The translations under genes and the position numbers were made by a program. Source: Gammaproteobacteria bacterium (GTDB lineage Bacteria > Pseudomonadota > Gammaproteobacteria > Pseudomonadales > Pseudomonadaceae). Taken from it: a DNA stretch of 55,972 bases. The stretch lies in assembly GCA_018826895.1 (NCBI GenBank), contig JAHJYA010000125.1, forward strand, positions 1 to 55,972. Reading direction: 5' to 3'. The notes under the pieces are model-generated. The model ran no database searches, had not been told where the DNA came from, and worked only from the letters and a program-made list of their open reading frames with translations. Below, one piece after another: positions 43,800 through 54,441 of this stretch. How positions within the stretch are numbered: the stretch's first letter is position 1; the number at the start of each line of letters is the position of its first letter.

Positions 43800-43914
43800 G
43801 CGATTTAAGCTAGACGCCAGGCGGGTGCAGGGCTACACCTTGGCCCCATAAGCAGGCTGGCGAGCGTTGCCGGCCTGCACAACAACAATAACGCTGCCTG
43901 AAAAAGAGCCTGCC

Positions 43915-45414
43915 ATGAGCATTCTTTACGATGAGCGCGTCGACGGCGTACTGCCTACGGTCGATAAAGCTGCGCTGCTGGATGAGCTGCGCACGCGCCT
44001 GCCAGACCTGGATGTGTTGCACACCCAGGAAGACCTGACCCCCTACGAATGCGACGGCCTCTCGGCGTACCGCACCGCACCCATGCTGGTGGTGCTGCCC
44101 GAACGCATCGAGCAGGTCGAAACCCTGCTGAAAATCTGCCACCAGCGCGGTGTACCCGTGGTCGCCCGGGGTGCCGGTACCGGGTTGTCCGGCGGAGCGC
44201 TGCCGCTGGAAAAGGGCATCCTGCTGGTGATGGCGCGCTTCAACAAGATTCTTGAAATCGACCCCGCCGGGCGCTTTGCCCGGGTGCAGCCGGGCGTGCG
44301 CAACCTGGCGATTTCCCAGGCGGCGGCGCCTTTCGACCTGTATTACGCGCCGGACCCGTCCTCGCAAATCGCCTGCTCGATTGGCGGCAACGTCGCTGAA
44401 AACGCCGGTGGCGTGCACTGCCTGAAGTACGGCCTGACCGTACACAACCTGCTCAAGGTGGAGATTCTCACCGCCTGCGGCGAGCGTATGACCCTGGGCA
44501 GCGATTCCCTGGATTCGCCGGGCTTCGACCTGCTGGCGCTGTTCACCGGCTCCGAAGGCATGCTCGGCATCGTCACCGAAGTCACGGTCAAGCTGCTGCC
44601 CAAGCCCCAGGTGGCCAAGGTGCTGCTGGCCAGCTTCGACTCGGTGGAGAAGGCCGGGCGCGCTGTGGGTGACATCATCGCTGCCGGGATCATCCCCGGT
44701 GGCCTGGAGATGATGGACAACCTGGCGATTCGCGCCGCCGAGGACTTTATCCACGCCGGCTACCCGGTCGAGGCTGAAGCCATCCTGCTCTGTGAGCTGG
44801 ACGGTGTGGAAGCTGACGTGGCCGATGATTGCGAGCGCGTGCGCGAAGTGCTGGCCAAGGCCGGCGCCACCGAGGTGCGCCTGGCGCGGGACGAAACCGA
44901 GCGGGTGAAATTCTGGGCCGGGCGCAAGAACGCCTTCCCGGCGGTCGGGCGGATCTCGCCGGACTACTACTGCATGGACGGCACCATTCCGCGGCGCGAG
45001 TTGCCGGGCGTGCTCAAGGGCATCGCCGCGTTGTCCGAAGAATATGGCCTGCGCGTGGCCAACGTGTTCCATGCCGGCGACGGCAATATGCACCCGCTGA
45101 TCCTCTTCGATGCCAACCAGCCCGGCGAGCTGGAAAGGGCCGAGGCGGTGGGCGGCAAGATCCTCGAACTCTGCGTCAAGGTCGGTGGCAGCATCACCGG
45201 CGAGCACGGCGTGGGCCGCGAGAAGATCAACCAGATGTGCGCCCAGTTCAACAGCGACGAAATCACCCTGTTCCATGCGGTGAAGGCGGCGTTCGATCCC
45301 GCCGGCCTGCTCAATCCCGGCAAGAACATCCCGACCCTGCACCGCTGCGCCGAGTTCGGCGCCATGCACGTACACCACGGCCAGCTGCCGTTCCCTGATC
45401 TGGAGCGTTTCTGA
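43915..45414 (+). CDS. glcD: GlcD, glycolate oxidase FAD subunit
   Basis: The 499-residue protein has a PCMH-type FAD domain (about 55-235; VVARGAGTGLSGGALPLEKG and CSIGGNVAENAGGVHCLKYG) and an FAD-oxidase C-terminal domain with NVFHAGDGNMHPLILFD and GGSITGEHGVGREKI. With GlcE and GlcF it oxidises glycolate to glyoxylate at the inner membrane and passes electrons to the respiratory chain. The ATG at 43915 is preceded by AAGAG. Its TGA overlaps the glcE ATG by one base. Confidence 0.97.
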   Translation: MSILYDERVDGVLPTVDKAALLDELRTRLPDLDVLHTQEDLTPYECDGLSAYRTAPMLVVLPERIEQVETLLKICHQRGVPVVARGAGTGLSGGALPLEKGILLVMARFNKILEIDPAGRFARVQPGVRNLAISQAAAPFDLYYAPDPSSQIACSIGGNVAENAGGVHCLKYGLTVHNLLKVEILTACGERMTLGSDSLDSPGFDLLALFTGSEGMLGIVTEVTVKLLPKPQVAKVLLASFDSVEKAGRAVGDIIAAGIIPGGLEMMDNLAIRAAEDFIHAGYPVEAEAILLCELDGVEADVADDCERVREVLAKAGATEVRLARDETERVKFWAGRKNAFPAVGRISPDYYCMDGTIPRRELPGVLKGIAALSEEYGLRVANVFHAGDGNMHPLILFDANQPGELERAEAVGGKILELCVKVGGSITGEHGVGREKINQMCAQFNSDEITLFHAVKAAFDPAGLLNPGKNIPTLHRCAEFGAMHVHHGQLPFPDLERF

Positions 45415-46490
45415 TGCTTTCGCGCCCCGACGTCGACGCCAGCGCCGCGCTGCTGGAACAGGTCAACCACGCCCTCAATAGCGCCACGCCGCTGCGTATT
45501 CAGGGTGGCAATAGCAAGGCGTTTCTCGGCCGCAAAGTGGCCGGTGAAGTGCTCGATACTCGCAGCCACCGTGGCATCGTCAGTTACGACCCGACCGAGC
45601 TGGTGATCACCGCCCGCGCCGGCACGCCGCTCAGTGAACTGCAGACGGCCCTAGCCGAGGCCGGGCAGATGCTCACCTGCGAACCGCCGCGGTTTGCCCG
45701 CGAGGGCAGCGAAGGCGCCACCGTCGGCGGCATGCTCGCGGCCGGCCTGGCCGGCCCGCGGCGGCCCTGGGCCGGTGGCGTGCGCGACCTGGTACTGGGT
45801 ACGCGGCTGATCACCGGCACCGGCAAACACCTGCGTTTCGGTGGCGAGGTGATGAAGAACGTCGCCGGTTACGACCTGTCACGCTTGCTCGCCGGCAGCT
45901 TCGGTTGCCTGGGCGTGGTCACCGAGGTGTCGCTCAAGGTGCTGCCGGTGCCGCGCCAGCGCCTCAGCCTGCGCCTGGATATGGACCTTGCCACGGCGCT
46001 GCGCAAGCTCGCCGAGTGGGGCCAGCAGCCCGTGCCGTTGAGCGCCGCCTGCCACGATGGCCAGGCTTTGCACCTGCGCCTCGAAGGCGGCGAAGGCTCG
46101 GTGGCCGCCGCCCAGGCGCGCTTGGGCGGTGAACCGCTCGCGGAGGATTACTGGGACGCGCTCAACGAGCAGCAGCTTGCGTTCTTTGCTGACCCGCGCC
46201 CGCTGTGGCGCCTGTCGCTGCCCAACAACACCGGCGTGCTCGACCTGCCGGGCGAGCAACTGGTGGATTGGGGCGGCGCCCAGCGCTGGCTCAAAAGCGA
46301 CGCCGACGCCGCAACTATTCGTCAGGCTGTCACGGCAGTTGGGGGCCATGCCAGCTGCTTTAGCGCCGGCGTCTGCGACAGCCCCTTCGCGCCCCTGGCC
46401 GAGCCGCTGTTGCGCTATCACCGCCAGCTCAAAGCCCAGCTCGATCCGCAAGGGATCTTTAACCCCGGCCGCCTGTACGCAGAGATCTGA
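45414..46490 (+). CDS. glcE: GlcE, glycolate oxidase FAD-binding subunit
   Basis: The 358-residue protein has a second, shorter FAD_binding_4 domain (about 20-190; LRIQGGNSKAFLGR, EGATVGGMLAAGLAGPRRPWAGGVRDLVLGTRLI, and VMKNVAGYDLSRLLAGSFGCLGVVTEVSLKVLP). A small C-terminal domain ends HRQLKAQLDPQGIFNPGRLYAEI. It is a required partner of GlcD. GGAG lies 8 bases before the ATG, inside glcD. The stop is 3 bases before glcF. Confidence 0.96.
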   Translation: MLSRPDVDASAALLEQVNHALNSATPLRIQGGNSKAFLGRKVAGEVLDTRSHRGIVSYDPTELVITARAGTPLSELQTALAEAGQMLTCEPPRFAREGSEGATVGGMLAAGLAGPRRPWAGGVRDLVLGTRLITGTGKHLRFGGEVMKNVAGYDLSRLLAGSFGCLGVVTEVSLKVLPVPRQRLSLRLDMDLATALRKLAEWGQQPVPLSAACHDGQALHLRLEGGEGSVAAAQARLGGEPLAEDYWDALNEQQLAFFADPRPLWRLSLPNNTGVLDLPGEQLVDWGGAQRWLKSDADAATIRQAVTAVGGHASCFSAGVCDSPFAPLAEPLLRYHRQLKAQLDPQGIFNPGRLYAEI

Positions 46491-46493
46491 ACC

Positions 46494-47711
46494 ATGCAAA
46501 CCAACCTGAGCGAACAGGCCAAGCAGTTGCCACGCGGCGAAGAAGCCGAACGCATCCTGCGCTCGTGCGTGCACTGCGGCTTTTGCAACGCCACCTGCCC
46601 GACCTATCAACTGCTGGGCGATGAGCTCGATGGCCCGCGCGGGCGCATCTACCTGATCAAGCAGGTGCTGGAGGGCAACGAGGTCACCGCCAAGACCCAG
46701 CTGCACCTGGACCGCTGCCTGACCTGCCGCAACTGCGAGACCACCTGCCCATCGGGCGTGCAGTACCACAACCTGCTGGACATCGGCCGCGCCGTGGTCG
46801 ATGCCGCCGTGCCACGGCCATTGGAGCAGCGCATGCTGCGTGAAGGCCTGCGTGCCGTGGTGCCGCGCCCGGCGCTGTTCAAGGGGCTGACCCAGCTCGG
46901 TCAGGTCTTCCGCCCGCTGCTGCCGGCGGCGCTCAAAGCCAAGTTGCCGCGCACCGCGCAGCCGGCCAAGGCGCGCCCCGCCGTGCAGCACGCCCGCCGC
47001 GTGCTGATGCTTGAAGGCTGCGTGCAGCCGGGGCTGTCGCCCAATACCAATGCCGCCACCGCGCGGGTGCTCGACCGCCTGGGGATCAGCGTGACGCCGA
47101 TTCGCGAGGCCGGGTGCTGCGGCGCCGTGGACTATCACCTGAATGCTCAGGAGCAGGGCCTGGAACGCGCGCGGCGCAACATCGATGCCTGGTGGCCAGC
47201 GCTCGAAGCCGGTGCCGAGGCCATTGTGCAGACCGCCAGCGGCTGCGGTGCTTTCGTCAAGGAATACGGCCACCTGCTCAAGGATGATCCGGCCTATGCG
47301 GCCAAGGCCGCCCAGGTCAGCGCCCGCGCCAAGGACCTGGTCGAAGTGCTGCGCGGCGAACCCCTGGAAACCCTGGGCGTGGCCAGCGATCTGCGCCTGG
47401 CCTTCCATTGCCCCTGCACCCTGCAACACGCGCAGAAGCTCGGTGGTGCTGTCGAAGACGTGCTCACCCGCCTGGGCTTCAACCTCACCGCCGTGCCCGA
47501 CAGCCACCTGTGCTGCGGTTCGGCCGGCACCTATTCGCTCACCCAGCCGGTGCTGTCGCAGCAGTTGCGCGACAACAAACTCACCGCGCTGGAGAGCGGC
47601 AAACCCCAGGTCATCGCCACCGCCAATATCGGCTGCCAGACCCACCTCGACGGCGCGGGGCGTACCCCGGTACGCCACTGGATCGAGCTGGTCGAAGACG
47701 CGATGGGTTGA
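46494..47711 (+). CDS. glcF: GlcF, glycolate oxidase iron-sulfur subunit
   Basis: The 405-residue protein has two 4Fe-4S clusters near the N-terminus (SCVHCGFCNATCPTYQ at about 23-38 and RCLTCRNCETTCPSG at about 75-89). Two CCG domains follow, with GCCGAVDYH near 205 and LCCGSAGTYSL near 340. It carries electrons from the GlcDE flavins toward the quinone pool at the cytoplasmic membrane face. It follows glcE closely. The MITE-like element at 47716 starts four bases beyond its stop. Confidence 0.97.
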   Translation: MQTNLSEQAKQLPRGEEAERILRSCVHCGFCNATCPTYQLLGDELDGPRGRIYLIKQVLEGNEVTAKTQLHLDRCLTCRNCETTCPSGVQYHNLLDIGRAVVDAAVPRPLEQRMLREGLRAVVPRPALFKGLTQLGQVFRPLLPAALKAKLPRTAQPAKARPAVQHARRVLMLEGCVQPGLSPNTNAATARVLDRLGISVTPIREAGCCGAVDYHLNAQEQGLERARRNIDAWWPALEAGAEAIVQTASGCGAFVKEYGHLLKDDPAYAAKAAQVSARAKDLVEVLRGEPLETLGVASDLRLAFHCPCTLQHAQKLGGAVEDVLTRLGFNLTAVPDSHLCCGSAGTYSLTQPVLSQQLRDNKLTALESGKPQVIATANIGCQTHLDGAGRTPVRHWIELVEDAMG

Positions 47712-47715
47712 ACTT

Positions 47716-47879
47716 AGGAGCCTGTCGGACTTGACCGTTCGTAGCGAGGGAAAGATCGGTTTGCGGCAGTTTTGCTGCTTTACCGAGGCGAATAGCGAGC
47801 TATTTAACGAGGTAAAGCAGCAAAAATGGCCAGATCCGGCTTTTCCGCAGTAGAACAGTGTCAAGTCCGACAGGCTCCT
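47716..47879. mobile_element. MITE-like element with perfect 19-bp terminal inverted repeats
   Basis: Ends AGGAGCCTGTCGGACTTGA and TCAAGTCCGACAGGCTCCT are perfect complements 164 bp apart. Inside, TTTTGCTGCTTTACC and GGTAAAGCAGCAAAA form a second, nested stem, so the whole element can fold as a long hairpin. It carries no gene and sits inside the glc operon between glcF and glcG. Fragments of the same end occur at about 3487 and 38786. Confidence 0.8.
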
Positions 47880-47907
47880 TGACCCCCTATTTATCAGAGG
47901 ACAGAAC

Positions 47908-48306
47908 ATGCTCAGCAAAGCCGTACTCAGCCAGACCGAAGTGGCCCGTATCCTTGCCGCCGCGCGCGCCGAGGCCCAGGCCAACAACTGGGCCGTGAGC
48001 ATCGCCGTGGTCGATGACGGTGGCCACCCGCTGGCCCTGGAGCGTCTCGACGGTTGCGCGCCCATCGGCGCCTACATTGCCACTGAGAAGGCGCGCACCT
48101 CGGCCCTCGGCCGCCGTGATAGCAAAGGCTACGAAGACATGGTCAACGGCGGGCGCAATGCGTTTCTCTCCGCACCGCTGGTCACCTCGTTGGAAGGCGG
48201 TGTGCCGGTGCTGGTCGACGGCCAGGTAGTCGGTGCGGTGGGCGTGTCGGGCGTGAAGGCCGACCAGGACGCCCAGGTCGCCAAAGCCGGCGCTGCGGCG
48301 CTTTAA
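47908..48306 (+). CDS. glcG: GlcG, heme-binding-like (GlcG/HbpS) protein
   Basis: A 132-residue protein of the GlcG/HbpS fold: AVSIAVVDDGGHPLALERLDG, APIGAYIATEKARTSALGRRDS and GGVPVLVDGQVVGAVGVSGVKADQDAQVAKAG. The role of GlcG in glycolate use is unknown, although it is commonly part of the operon. GAGGACAG lies before the ATG. It is separated from glcF by the MITE-like element, which may reduce or alter its expression. Confidence 0.93.
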   Translation: MLSKAVLSQTEVARILAAARAEAQANNWAVSIAVVDDGGHPLALERLDGCAPIGAYIATEKARTSALGRRDSKGYEDMVNGGRNAFLSAPLVTSLEGGVPVLVDGQVVGAVGVSGVKADQDAQVAKAGAAAL

Positions 48307-48335
48307 CCCAAGCGATGTGTTAGGTGTGCGTTTTT

Positions 48336-48407
48336 GTAGGAGCGAATTTATTCGCGATGGTGTCGCGAATTTCGCGAATAAAGGCTAAGCGCCCCCTTCG
48401 CTCCTAC
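48336..48407. repeat. REP-like palindrome between glcG and glcB
   Basis: GTAGGAGCGAATTTATTCGC at the left and GGCTAAGCGCCCCCTTCGC plus TCCTAC at the right form a 72-bp hairpin. The right half is the inverse of the composite repeat seen at 22036. Confidence 0.7.
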
Positions 48408-48461
48408 TCACGAATTTAGCCCCAGCCTTCGCAGGACGGGCAGATAGACAGGAGAACCATG

Positions 48462-50639
48462 ATGACCGACCGCGTAAACTGCCAGCGCCTGCAAGTGGCC
48501 GCCAACCTGCAACGTTTCGTCGACGAAGAAGTGCTGCCTGGCACCGGCCTGGACCGCGAGGCTTTCTGGGCCGGCTTCGACGCCCTGGTGCATGACCTGG
48601 CGCCCGAGAACCGCGCTTTGCTGGCCGAGCGCGATCGCCTGCAGGCCGAGCTGGATGGCTGGCACCGCGCCAACCCCGGCCCGGTACGCGACATGCTGGC
48701 TTACCGCAGCTTCCTCGAATCCATCGGCTATCTGCAGCCGCAGCCGGCGCAGGTGCGCGCCAGCACGGCGAATGTCGACAGTGAAATCACCAGCCAGGCC
48801 GGCCCGCAACTGGTGGTGCCGGTGATGAACGCGCGCTACGCGCTGAACGCCGCCAACGCCCGCTGGGGCTCGCTGTACGACGCGCTCTACGGCACCGATG
48901 CGATCAGCGAAGCCGATGGCGCCAGCAAAGGCCCCGGCTACAACCAGGTGCGCGGCGCCAAGGTCATCGCCTTCGCCCGTGCCTTCCTCGACCAGGCGGC
49001 GCCGCTGGCCAGCGGCAGCCACGCCGATGCGCGCAGTTATCAGGTTGTCGACGGTCAGTTGCAAGTGGTGTTGGCAGGCGGGGCGCACAGTGGCCTCAAG
49101 CAGCCGGAGAAATTCATCGGTTTTCAGGGCGAGACCGGCGAGCCGAGCGCGATTCTGCTGAAGAACAACGGCCTGCACGTCGAGATCCAGATCGACCCGA
49201 GCAGCCTGATCGGCCAGACCGATACGGCCGGGGTCAAGGACCTGCTGATCGAAGCGGCGCTGTCGACCATCCTCGACTGCGAAGACTCGGTGGCGGCGGT
49301 GGATGCCGACGACAAGGTGGTGATCTACCGCAACTGGCTGGGCCTGATGAAGGGCGACCTCACCGAAGAACTGGACAAGGGCGGCAAGCGCATCACCCGT
49401 CGCCTCAACCCGGACCGCCTGTACACCGCCGCCGACGGCTCCAGCCTGAGCCTGCACGGCCGCTCGCTGTTGTTCGTGCGCAACGTCGGCCACCTGATGA
49501 GCAACCCGGCGATCCTCGATGGCGAAGGCCGCGAGATCCCCGAGGGCATCCTCGATGGCGTGATGACCAGCCTGATCGCCCTGCACGACCTCAAGCGCCA
49601 GGGCAACTCGCGCACCGGCAGCGTCTACATCGTCAAACCGAAGATGCACGGCCCGGCCGAAGTGGCCTTCGCCGATCAACTGTTCAGCCGCGTCGAAGAC
49701 CTGCTCAAGCTGCCGCGCCACACCCTGAAAATGGGCATCATGGACGAGGAGCGGCGCACCAGCGTCAACCTCAAGGCCTGCATCGGCGCGGCAGCCGCGC
49801 GGGTGGCCTTTATCAACACCGGTTTCCTCGACCGCACCGGCGACGAAATGCACACGGCCATGGAAGCTGGCCCGATGCTGCGCAAGGGCGACATGAAGAC
49901 CACCCCGTGGATCCAGGCCTACGAGCGCAACAACGTACTGGTCGGCCTCAATTGCGGCCTGCGTGGCCGTGCGCAGATCGGCAAGGGCATGTGGGCCATG
50001 CCCGACCTGATGGCCGACATGCTGGTGCAGAAGATCGGCCATCCCAAGGCCGGTGCCAACACCGCCTGGGTGCCGTCGCCGACCGCCGCCGTGCTGCACG
50101 CGCTGCACTACCACCAGGTCGATGTGCAGGCCGTGCAGCAGGAGCTGGAACTGATCGACCTCGCTGCCCAGCGCGACAGTCTGCTCAATGACCTGCTCAG
50201 CGTGCCGGTCGCCGCCGAGCCGACCTGGGCCGCCGTGGACATCCAGCAGGAGCTGGACAACAACTGCCAGGGCATCCTCGGGTACGTGGTGCGCTGGGTG
50301 GAGCAGGGCGTCGGTTGCTCGAAGGTGCCGGATATCCACAACGTCGGCCTGATGGAAGACCGCGCGACCCTGCGTATCTCCAGTCAGCACATTGCCAACT
50401 GGCTGCACCACAGTGTGGTCAGCGAGGAGCAGGTGCGTGAAACCCTGGAGCGCATGGCCAAGGTGGTCGACCAGCAGAACGCTGGTGACCCGTTGTACCG
50501 CCCGATGGCTGCGAATTTTGCAGGCTCGGCCGCGTTCCAGGCCGCCAGCGACCTGGTGTTCAAGGGCCGCGAGCAACCGTCCGGCTACACCGAACCGCTG
50601 CTGCACGCCTGGCGTCTGCGCTTCAAGCAGGAGGGCTAA
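48462..50639 (+). CDS. glcB: GlcB, malate synthase G
   Basis: The 725-residue cytoplasmic enzyme has the length and motifs of malate synthase [24 protein letters not shown] opening, [59 protein letters not shown] and [20 protein letters not shown]. It condenses glyoxylate, the product of GlcDEF, with acetyl-CoA to malate. AGGAG is better spaced (7 bases) for the second of two adjacent ATGs, at 48462, than for the first at 48459. It is the last enzyme of the glycolate pathway in this cluster. Confidence 0.96.
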   Translation: MTDRVNCQRLQVAANLQRFVDEEVLPGTGLDREAFWAGFDALVHDLAPENRALLAERDRLQAELDGWHRANPGPVRDMLAYRSFLESIGYLQPQPAQVRASTANVDSEITSQAGPQLVVPVMNARYALNAANARWGSLYDALYGTDAISEADGASKGPGYNQVRGAKVIAFARAFLDQAAPLASGSHADARSYQVVDGQLQVVLAGGAHSGLKQPEKFIGFQGETGEPSAILLKNNGLHVEIQIDPSSLIGQTDTAGVKDLLIEAALSTILDCEDSVAAVDADDKVVIYRNWLGLMKGDLTEELDKGGKRITRRLNPDRLYTAADGSSLSLHGRSLLFVRNVGHLMSNPAILDGEGREIPEGILDGVMTSLIALHDLKRQGNSRTGSVYIVKPKMHGPAEVAFADQLFSRVEDLLKLPRHTLKMGIMDEERRTSVNLKACIGAAAARVAFINTGFLDRTGDEMHTAMEAGPMLRKGDMKTTPWIQAYERNNVLVGLNCGLRGRAQIGKGMWAMPDLMADMLVQKIGHPKAGANTAWVPSPTAAVLHALHYHQVDVQAVQQELELIDLAAQRDSLLNDLLSVPVAAEPTWAAVDIQQELDNNCQGILGYVVRWVEQGVGCSKVPDIHNVGLMEDRATLRISSQHIANWLHHSVVSEEQVRETLERMAKVVDQQNAGDPLYRPMAANFAGSAAFQAASDLVFKGREQPSGYTEPLLHAWRLRFKQEG

Positions 50640-50660
50640 ACACGCCGTACATAAATGTGC

Positions 50661-50770
50661 GTGGGTTGGGCTGGGCAAAAAGCTCGCCGCTGAAGCGGAG
50701 CGCCGCCCGGCCCCTCCCACGATCAATGACCAAATCGCGTGGGAGGGGCTTTAGCCGCGACAGCCTCCCG
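50661..50770. repeat. REP-like repeats between glcB and the permease
   Basis: Two inverted copies related to GTGGGAGGGGCTTTAGCCGC: one ends CCCCTCCCAC at about 50709-50720, the other begins GTGGGAGGGGC at about 50739. The 316-base gap holds these, a terminator and no gene. Confidence 0.6.
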
Positions 50771-50793
50771 CCCGGTGGACGTACAGCAACACC

Positions 50794-50826
50794 AGCCCCG
50801 ACGGCTTCTGGCCGTCGGGGCTTTCG
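50794..50826 (+). terminator. Hairpin terminator after glcB
   Basis: AGCCCCGACGGC and GCCGTCGGGGCT form a perfect 12-bp stem with a 5-base loop, followed only by TTCG. A weak terminator, or a processing barrier upstream of the permease gene. Confidence 0.6.
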
Positions 50827-50955
50827 AGCATGAGTGTGACGGTGAGTGACCCTCGCCGGTACGGCTCACGGGGCGCAGAGAACCTGCGTTCCAGATGCGT
50901 GGCGCCGGGATAACCCGGGAAACTGTGGTTCACAAAAAGAAAAAGGAACCAACCC

Positions 50956-52656
50956 ATGAGTCAAACAATGCTGTCCATCCTGGCCTTTGTGCCACTGGTG
51001 CTGGCAGGCGTGCTACTGATCGGCTTCCGCTGGCCAGCCAAATACGCCATGCCGGTGGTCTTTCTGCTCACCGCCGTGATCGGCTTGACCGCCTGGGACA
51101 TGTCCTTCAACCGGGTCATCGCATCCAGTTTGCAAGGTCTGATCCTCACCGCGGCAATCCTGTGGATCATCTTCGGGGCGATCCTGCTGCTCAACACCCT
51201 CAAGCACTCCGGTGGCATCAGCGCGATCCGTCGCGGCTTCGCCAATATCACTCCGGACCGCCGGGTGCAGGCGCTGATCGTGGCCTGGCTGTTCGGCTGC
51301 TTTATCGAGGGTGCATCGGGCTTCGGCACGCCTGCCGCTGTGGCCGCGCCGCTGCTGGTGGCGCTGGGGTTCCCCGCGCTGGCTGCGGTGGTACTGGGCA
51401 TGATGGTGCAGTCCACACCGGTGTCGTTCGGTGCGGTGGGCACACCTATTCTGGTCGGCGTGGGGTCCGGCCTGGACAAGACCGGCATCAGTGAGCAACT
51501 GCTCGCCGTGGGCAGCAACTGGGAGGTGCTGTTCCACCTGATCTACTCGCGCGTGGCGATTACTCATGGCCTGATCGGCATCTTTATGCCGCTGATCATG
51601 GTGATGATCATGACCCGCTTCTTCGGCAAGAATCAGTCGTGGAAGGAAGGCCTGGCCGTTGCGCCGTTCGCCATCTTCACCGCCATCTGCTTCTCGGTGC
51701 CGTACATGGCCGCCGGCGTGTTCCTCGGTCCTGAGTTCCCGTCGATGATCGGCGCGCTGGTTGGCCTGGCCATTGTGGTACCGGCCGCCAAGGCAGGCTT
51801 CCTGCTGCCCAAGGACACCTGGGACTTCGCACCGGCCAAAGAGTGGCCGTCGGAGTGGATGGGCAAGATCGAGATGAAGATCGACGACATTGCCGGCAAG
51901 ACGCCGATCTCCGTGCCGATGGCCTGGGCGCCGTACCTGCTGCTGGCGGTTTTCCTGGTGGCCTCGCGGGTATTCCCGCAGCTCAAGGCCGCGATGATGT
52001 CGCTGAGCTTCGGCTGGAAGGACATCCTCGGTGAAACCGGCGTATCGGGCACCATCGAGCCGCTGTACCTGCCAGGGGGCATTCTGTGCATGGTTGTGCT
52101 GGTGACCTTCTTCCTGCATCGCATGCGTATGCGTGAGTTGACCGCGGCGATCAGCGAGTCGAGCAAGACCCTGCTCGGTGCCGGTTTCGTGCTGATTTTC
52201 ACCATCCCGATGGTGCGGATCCTGATCAACTCAGGGGTCAACGGTTCGGACCTGATGTCCATGCCGGTGGCCATGGCCCAGTTGGTGGCTGACACCGTAG
52301 GCGGTATCTACCCGTTCTTTGCGCCGGCTGTCGGGGCGCTGGGGGCCTTTATCGCCGGTTCCAACACCGTGTCCAACCTGATGCTCTCGCAGTTCCAGTT
52401 CAACGCAGCCGAGCTTCTCGGAGTTTCGGGCGCGATGATGGTGGCCGCGCAGTCGGTAGGTGCGGCAGCAGGCAACATGATCGCCATCCACAACGTGGTG
52501 GCGGCCTCGGCCACGGTTGGTCTGCTCGGTCGCGAAGGCATCACCCTGCGCAAAACCATGCTGCCGACGCTGTACTACCTCCTGGCGGCAGGCAGCCTGA
52601 CCATGCTGGCGATGTATGGCATGGGCATCAGCGATCCGCTGGTGGGCGCGTCCTGA
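50956..52656 (+). CDS. glcA: L-lactate/glycolate permease (LctP family)
   Basis: The 566-residue inner-membrane protein has about 12-14 helices and the LctP family motifs: [66 protein letters not shown] and [23 protein letters not shown]. LctP proteins import lactate and glycolate with protons. Position after glcB favours a glycolate role (GlcA), but LldP would be an equally valid family name. AAGGA lies upstream of the ATG. Its expression may be separate because a hairpin and repeats lie before it. Confidence 0.92.
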   Translation: MSQTMLSILAFVPLVLAGVLLIGFRWPAKYAMPVVFLLTAVIGLTAWDMSFNRVIASSLQGLILTAAILWIIFGAILLLNTLKHSGGISAIRRGFANITPDRRVQALIVAWLFGCFIEGASGFGTPAAVAAPLLVALGFPALAAVVLGMMVQSTPVSFGAVGTPILVGVGSGLDKTGISEQLLAVGSNWEVLFHLIYSRVAITHGLIGIFMPLIMVMIMTRFFGKNQSWKEGLAVAPFAIFTAICFSVPYMAAGVFLGPEFPSMIGALVGLAIVVPAAKAGFLLPKDTWDFAPAKEWPSEWMGKIEMKIDDIAGKTPISVPMAWAPYLLLAVFLVASRVFPQLKAAMMSLSFGWKDILGETGVSGTIEPLYLPGGILCMVVLVTFFLHRMRMRELTAAISESSKTLLGAGFVLIFTIPMVRILINSGVNGSDLMSMPVAMAQLVADTVGGIYPFFAPAVGALGAFIAGSNTVSNLMLSQFQFNAAELLGVSGAMMVAAQSVGAAAGNMIAIHNVVAASATVGLLGREGITLRKTMLPTLYYLLAAGSLTMLAMYGMGISDPLVGAS

Positions 52657-52710
52657 CACCAGCGCCGCTCGCGGACGACGGGCGCGCTGCCCTGGCGACG
52701 TGTCTGCTTG

Positions 52711-52742
52711 GCGGGCACGCCCAATTGCGGTAGCGTGCCCGC
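52711..52742. repeat. Hairpin upstream of the rubredoxin gene
   Basis: GCGGGCACGC and GCGTGCCCGC form a perfect 10-bp stem with a 12-base loop and no T-tract. It lies in the 117-base gap after the permease gene, where no other feature is seen. Confidence 0.5.
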
Positions 52743-52773
52743 GCAACATCCGTGAGAGATGCCTGAGGTGGTT

Positions 52774-52941
52774 ATGAAAAAGTGGCAATGTGTGGTCTGT
52801 GGGCTGATCTACGACGAGCGTGACGGCTGGCCGGACGATGGCATCGCCCCCGGCACTCGCTGGGAAGATGTACCGGCCGACTGGCTGTGCCCCGACTGCG
52901 GCGTCGGCAAGATGGATTTCGAGATGATCGAAATCGTCTGA
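52774..52941 (+). CDS. Rubredoxin
   Basis: A 55-residue redox protein with a single Fe(Cys)4 site: Cys6 and Cys9 in [12 protein letters not shown], and Cys39 and Cys42 in [10 protein letters not shown]. The WEDVPADW and DFEMIEIV segments are typical of the RubA type. It carries electrons from the reductase encoded next to terminal oxygenases such as alkane hydroxylases, or to stress enzymes. I prefer the ATG at 52774 (GAGG upstream) to one 15 bases earlier. Only one rubredoxin is present, whereas some pseudomonads have two here. Confidence 0.93.
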   Translation: MKKWQCVVCGLIYDERDGWPDDGIAPGTRWEDVPADWLCPDCGVGKMDFEMIEIV

Positions 52942-53107
52942 CCCATGTCCCACTGCATCCGCCGGGTGCAGTGGGTTCCACGCGCGTCCCTGCGCGTGTC
53001 CCGTCTGCCCTGCGCGCAGCGGTTTGATCATTGCTTTATTATCAGCGCCTTTGTCGCGCGGCCTTCGCCGTGGCGGTCGTCTTGGCGTGGGTTAGGAGAA
53101 CAGTCTG

Positions 53108-54256
53108 ATGAGTGCACCGGTGGTGATCGTGGGAACGGGCCTGGCGGGCTATAACCTGGCGCGCGAGTTCCGCAAGCTCGACAGCGACACGCCGCTGCTG
53201 CTGATCAGTGCCGATGACGGGCGTTCCTATTCCAAACCGATGCTCTCCACCGGTTTCGCCAAGGGCAAGGATGCCGACAGCCTGAGCATGGCCGAGCCCG
53301 GCGCCATGGCCGAGCAACTGAATGCCGAAGTGCGCACCCACACGCGCATCACCGGCATCGACCCCGGCCACCGGCAGATCTGGATCGGCGAGGAGGCCCA
53401 GCCGTACCGCGATCTGGTGCTGGCCTGGGGCGCTGAGGTCATTCGTCCCCCTGTCGAGGGTGACGCCCAGGATGCGCTCTACCCGGTCAATGACCTGGAA
53501 GACTACGCACGCTTTCGCCAGGCCGCCGCGGGCAAGCAGCGCGTGCTGATCCTCGGCGTCGGCCTGATCGGCTGCGAGTACGCCAATGACTTGCTGCTGG
53601 GCGGTTATCAGGTCGAACTGGTCGCCCCGTGCGAGCAGGTGATGCCCGCGCTCTTGCCACCTGCCGCAGCCGCTGCGGTGCAAGCGGGCCTGGAAGGGCT
53701 CGGCGCACGCTTCCACCTCGGCCCGGTGCTGCTGCGCCTGGAGCGTGACGGTGACGGCCTGCAGGCGCACCTGTCCGATGGCCGGGTGATTGCCTGTGAT
53801 CTGGTGCTCTCGGCCGTGGGCTTGCGTCCGCGTACCGACATGGCCGCAGCGGCAGGCCTGGCAGTGAACCGTGGCGTAGTGGTCGATCGCCTGCTGCGCA
53901 CCAGCCACGCCAATATCCACGCCCTGGGTGACTGCGCCGAGGTCGATGGCCTTAACCTGCTCTACGTGATGCCGCTGATGGCCTGCGCGCGGGCCTTGGC
54001 GCAGACGTTGGCGGGCAAGCCGACGGCGGTCAGTTATGGCGCCATGCCGATCACCGTAAAGACCCCGGTCTGCCCGCTGGTGGTCTCGCCACCGCCCCAG
54101 GGCATGCAAGGCCAGTGGCATGTCGAAGGCGCTGGTGCGGACATCCGGGCCCGCTGTCTGGGCGCTGATGGCAGCCTGCTGGGCTATGCCCTGACCGGTG
54201 CCGCGGTGCAGGAGAAACTGGCCCTGAACAAGCTGCTGCCGGCGCTGCTGGCATAA
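53108..54256 (+). CDS. Rubredoxin-NAD+ reductase (FAD-dependent)
   Basis: The 382-residue flavoprotein has an FAD motif, [20 protein letters not shown], at residues 5-24. A second Rossmann motif, [17 protein letters not shown], near 145 binds NADH, and [12 protein letters not shown] near 275 contacts FAD. It reduces rubredoxin with NADH. AGGAG lies 8 bases before the ATG. It follows the rubredoxin gene, as in other pseudomonads, with a 166-base gap that holds no other gene. Confidence 0.93.
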   Translation: MSAPVVIVGTGLAGYNLAREFRKLDSDTPLLLISADDGRSYSKPMLSTGFAKGKDADSLSMAEPGAMAEQLNAEVRTHTRITGIDPGHRQIWIGEEAQPYRDLVLAWGAEVIRPPVEGDAQDALYPVNDLEDYARFRQAAAGKQRVLILGVGLIGCEYANDLLLGGYQVELVAPCEQVMPALLPPAAAAAVQAGLEGLGARFHLGPVLLRLERDGDGLQAHLSDGRVIACDLVLSAVGLRPRTDMAAAAGLAVNRGVVVDRLLRTSHANIHALGDCAEVDGLNLLYVMPLMACARALAQTLAGKPTAVSYGAMPITVKTPVCPLVVSPPPQGMQGQWHVEGAGADIRARCLGADGSLLGYALTGAAVQEKLALNKLLPALLA

Positions 54257-54441
54257 ACGTCAGGCGTTCTGTCGGATACGCCACAATCTTGCTGCGCTAA
54301 AGCGGGGGCACCTACTGGCGCCTCTCCCAATGGCGTGCCATTCTCCCTCAGTCTGCCGCAGCGCAGAGCTGTTGCGGCGCCTTGGGCGCTGTTCTGAGAG
54401 CAGCACGGACACAACAACAAAAAACCGTCTAAGAGGCATTT

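Noticed and set aside
47712..47853. Apparent extension of a reading frame through the 47716-47879 element
   Set aside because: The frame is out of phase with glcF and ends within the palindrome. glcF has a proper stop at 47711.
45879..48065. A 728-codon minus-strand open frame
   Set aside because: Antisense to glcE, glcF and glcG with repetitive composition; the plus-strand genes have full family motifs.
48408..50726. A 772-codon minus-strand open frame
   Set aside because: Antisense to glcB, which is complete and well conserved.
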